This document shows positions 63,965 through 64,000 of a stretch of DNA of 64,000 nt, piece after piece (positions within the stretch are counted from its first letter, which is position 1; the number at the start of each line of letters is the position of its first letter). The stretch is taken from contig JACRPN010000021.1 in the NCBI GenBank assembly GCA_016223145.1, forward strand, positions 62,001-126,000, given 5' to 3'. A program made the translations under genes and the position numbers. The notes beneath the pieces were generated by a model that was not told the origin of the DNA, did not search any database, and saw only the letters and a list, made by a program, of their open reading frames with translations. This stretch comes from Armatimonadota bacterium (GTDB taxonomy: Bacteria; Armatimonadota; Fimbriimonadia; Fimbriimonadales; Fimbriimonadaceae).

Positions 63965-64000
63965 ATGCGACAGACGCTTCTCAGCAGCCGAGAGCGTGTC
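63965..64000 (+). CDS. Start of a downstream gene, possibly a uroporphyrinogen-decarboxylase-type methyltransferase
   Basis: ATG 63965 reads MRQTLLSSRERV to the window edge (12 codons). SSRERV at this position is the usual N-terminus of UroD/MtaA/CmuA-type proteins, which would be the expected methyltransferase partner of the corrinoid protein. Only the first residues are visible, so the identification is a suggestion. Confidence 0.5.
   Translation, partial: MRQTLLSSRERV

Overview
The window is GC-rich, densely packed bacterial chromosome with about 57 protein genes, most separated by a few bases or overlapping. I see no rRNA, tRNA, CRISPR array, phage or transposase gene. The combination of PEP-CTERM proteins, a 20S-proteasome-type alpha subunit beside HslU, an ImuB/DnaE2 mutasome, a type IV pilus ATPase, DUF1080/ThuA proteins and a DUF6785-like membrane protein suggests Armatimonadota, probably class Fimbriimonadia. 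This is inference from gene content; there is no marker rRNA in the window.

Layout. 1-1776: type IV pilus ATPase PilB, cut by the left edge. 2023-4069: methylcitrate-cycle pair prpC-prpB. 4164-5223: a DUF454 membrane protein and a 3-methyladenine glycosylase. 5299-11120: SOS-type mutasome imuB-dnaE2 behind a near-consensus promoter. 11136-14788: secreted or hypothetical proteins, including an M28 peptidase. 14918-16965: MinD-like ATPase coupled to a c-di-GMP-sensor/pseudokinase fusion. 17157-20395: proteasome alpha subunit, DUF6883/DUF4926 pair and HslU. 20720-24892: FlgM-like protein, MacB/Lol-type ABC exporter and small genes. 24947-33187: a large secreted beta-propeller protein, sugar isomerase, thymidine kinase, methyltransferase and glycosidase. 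33349-38791: housekeeping genes hpt, rho, DUF151 nuclease and ligA. 38725-44683: SRPBCC protein, sugar ABC importer parts and a GH20 hexosaminidase. 45072-48207: ABC-2 exporter operon. 48398-58780: hydrolase, oxidoreductases, PEP-CTERM protein, ftsK, VOC protein, CPBP protease and a large membrane protein. 59057-60541: ThuA/DUF1080 pair. 60750-64000: corrinoid methyltransfer module.

Three things stand out. First, families of short hairpin-forming repeats found between genes also sit in frame inside essential or repair proteins: DnaE2 at least five times, LigA, an ABC ATPase, and probably FtsK. This resembles the protein-invading palindromic elements of Rickettsia, but with different sequences. 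Second, a periplasmic sugar-binding protein (41176-42249) is circularly permuted: the usual C-terminal half follows the signal peptide and the usual N-terminal half ends the protein. Its operon lacks the expected ATPase. Third, an MshEN domain with both c-di-GMP motifs is fused to a kinase fold lacking every catalytic residue and is translationally coupled to a MinD/FlhG ATPase. This looks like an undescribed controller of pilus or pole positioning.

Many starts are GTG or TTG and many neighbours overlap by 4 bases, so translational coupling is common here. Start positions were chosen from Shine-Dalgarno spacing, signal peptides and overlaps. Family assignments rest on motif recognition only.
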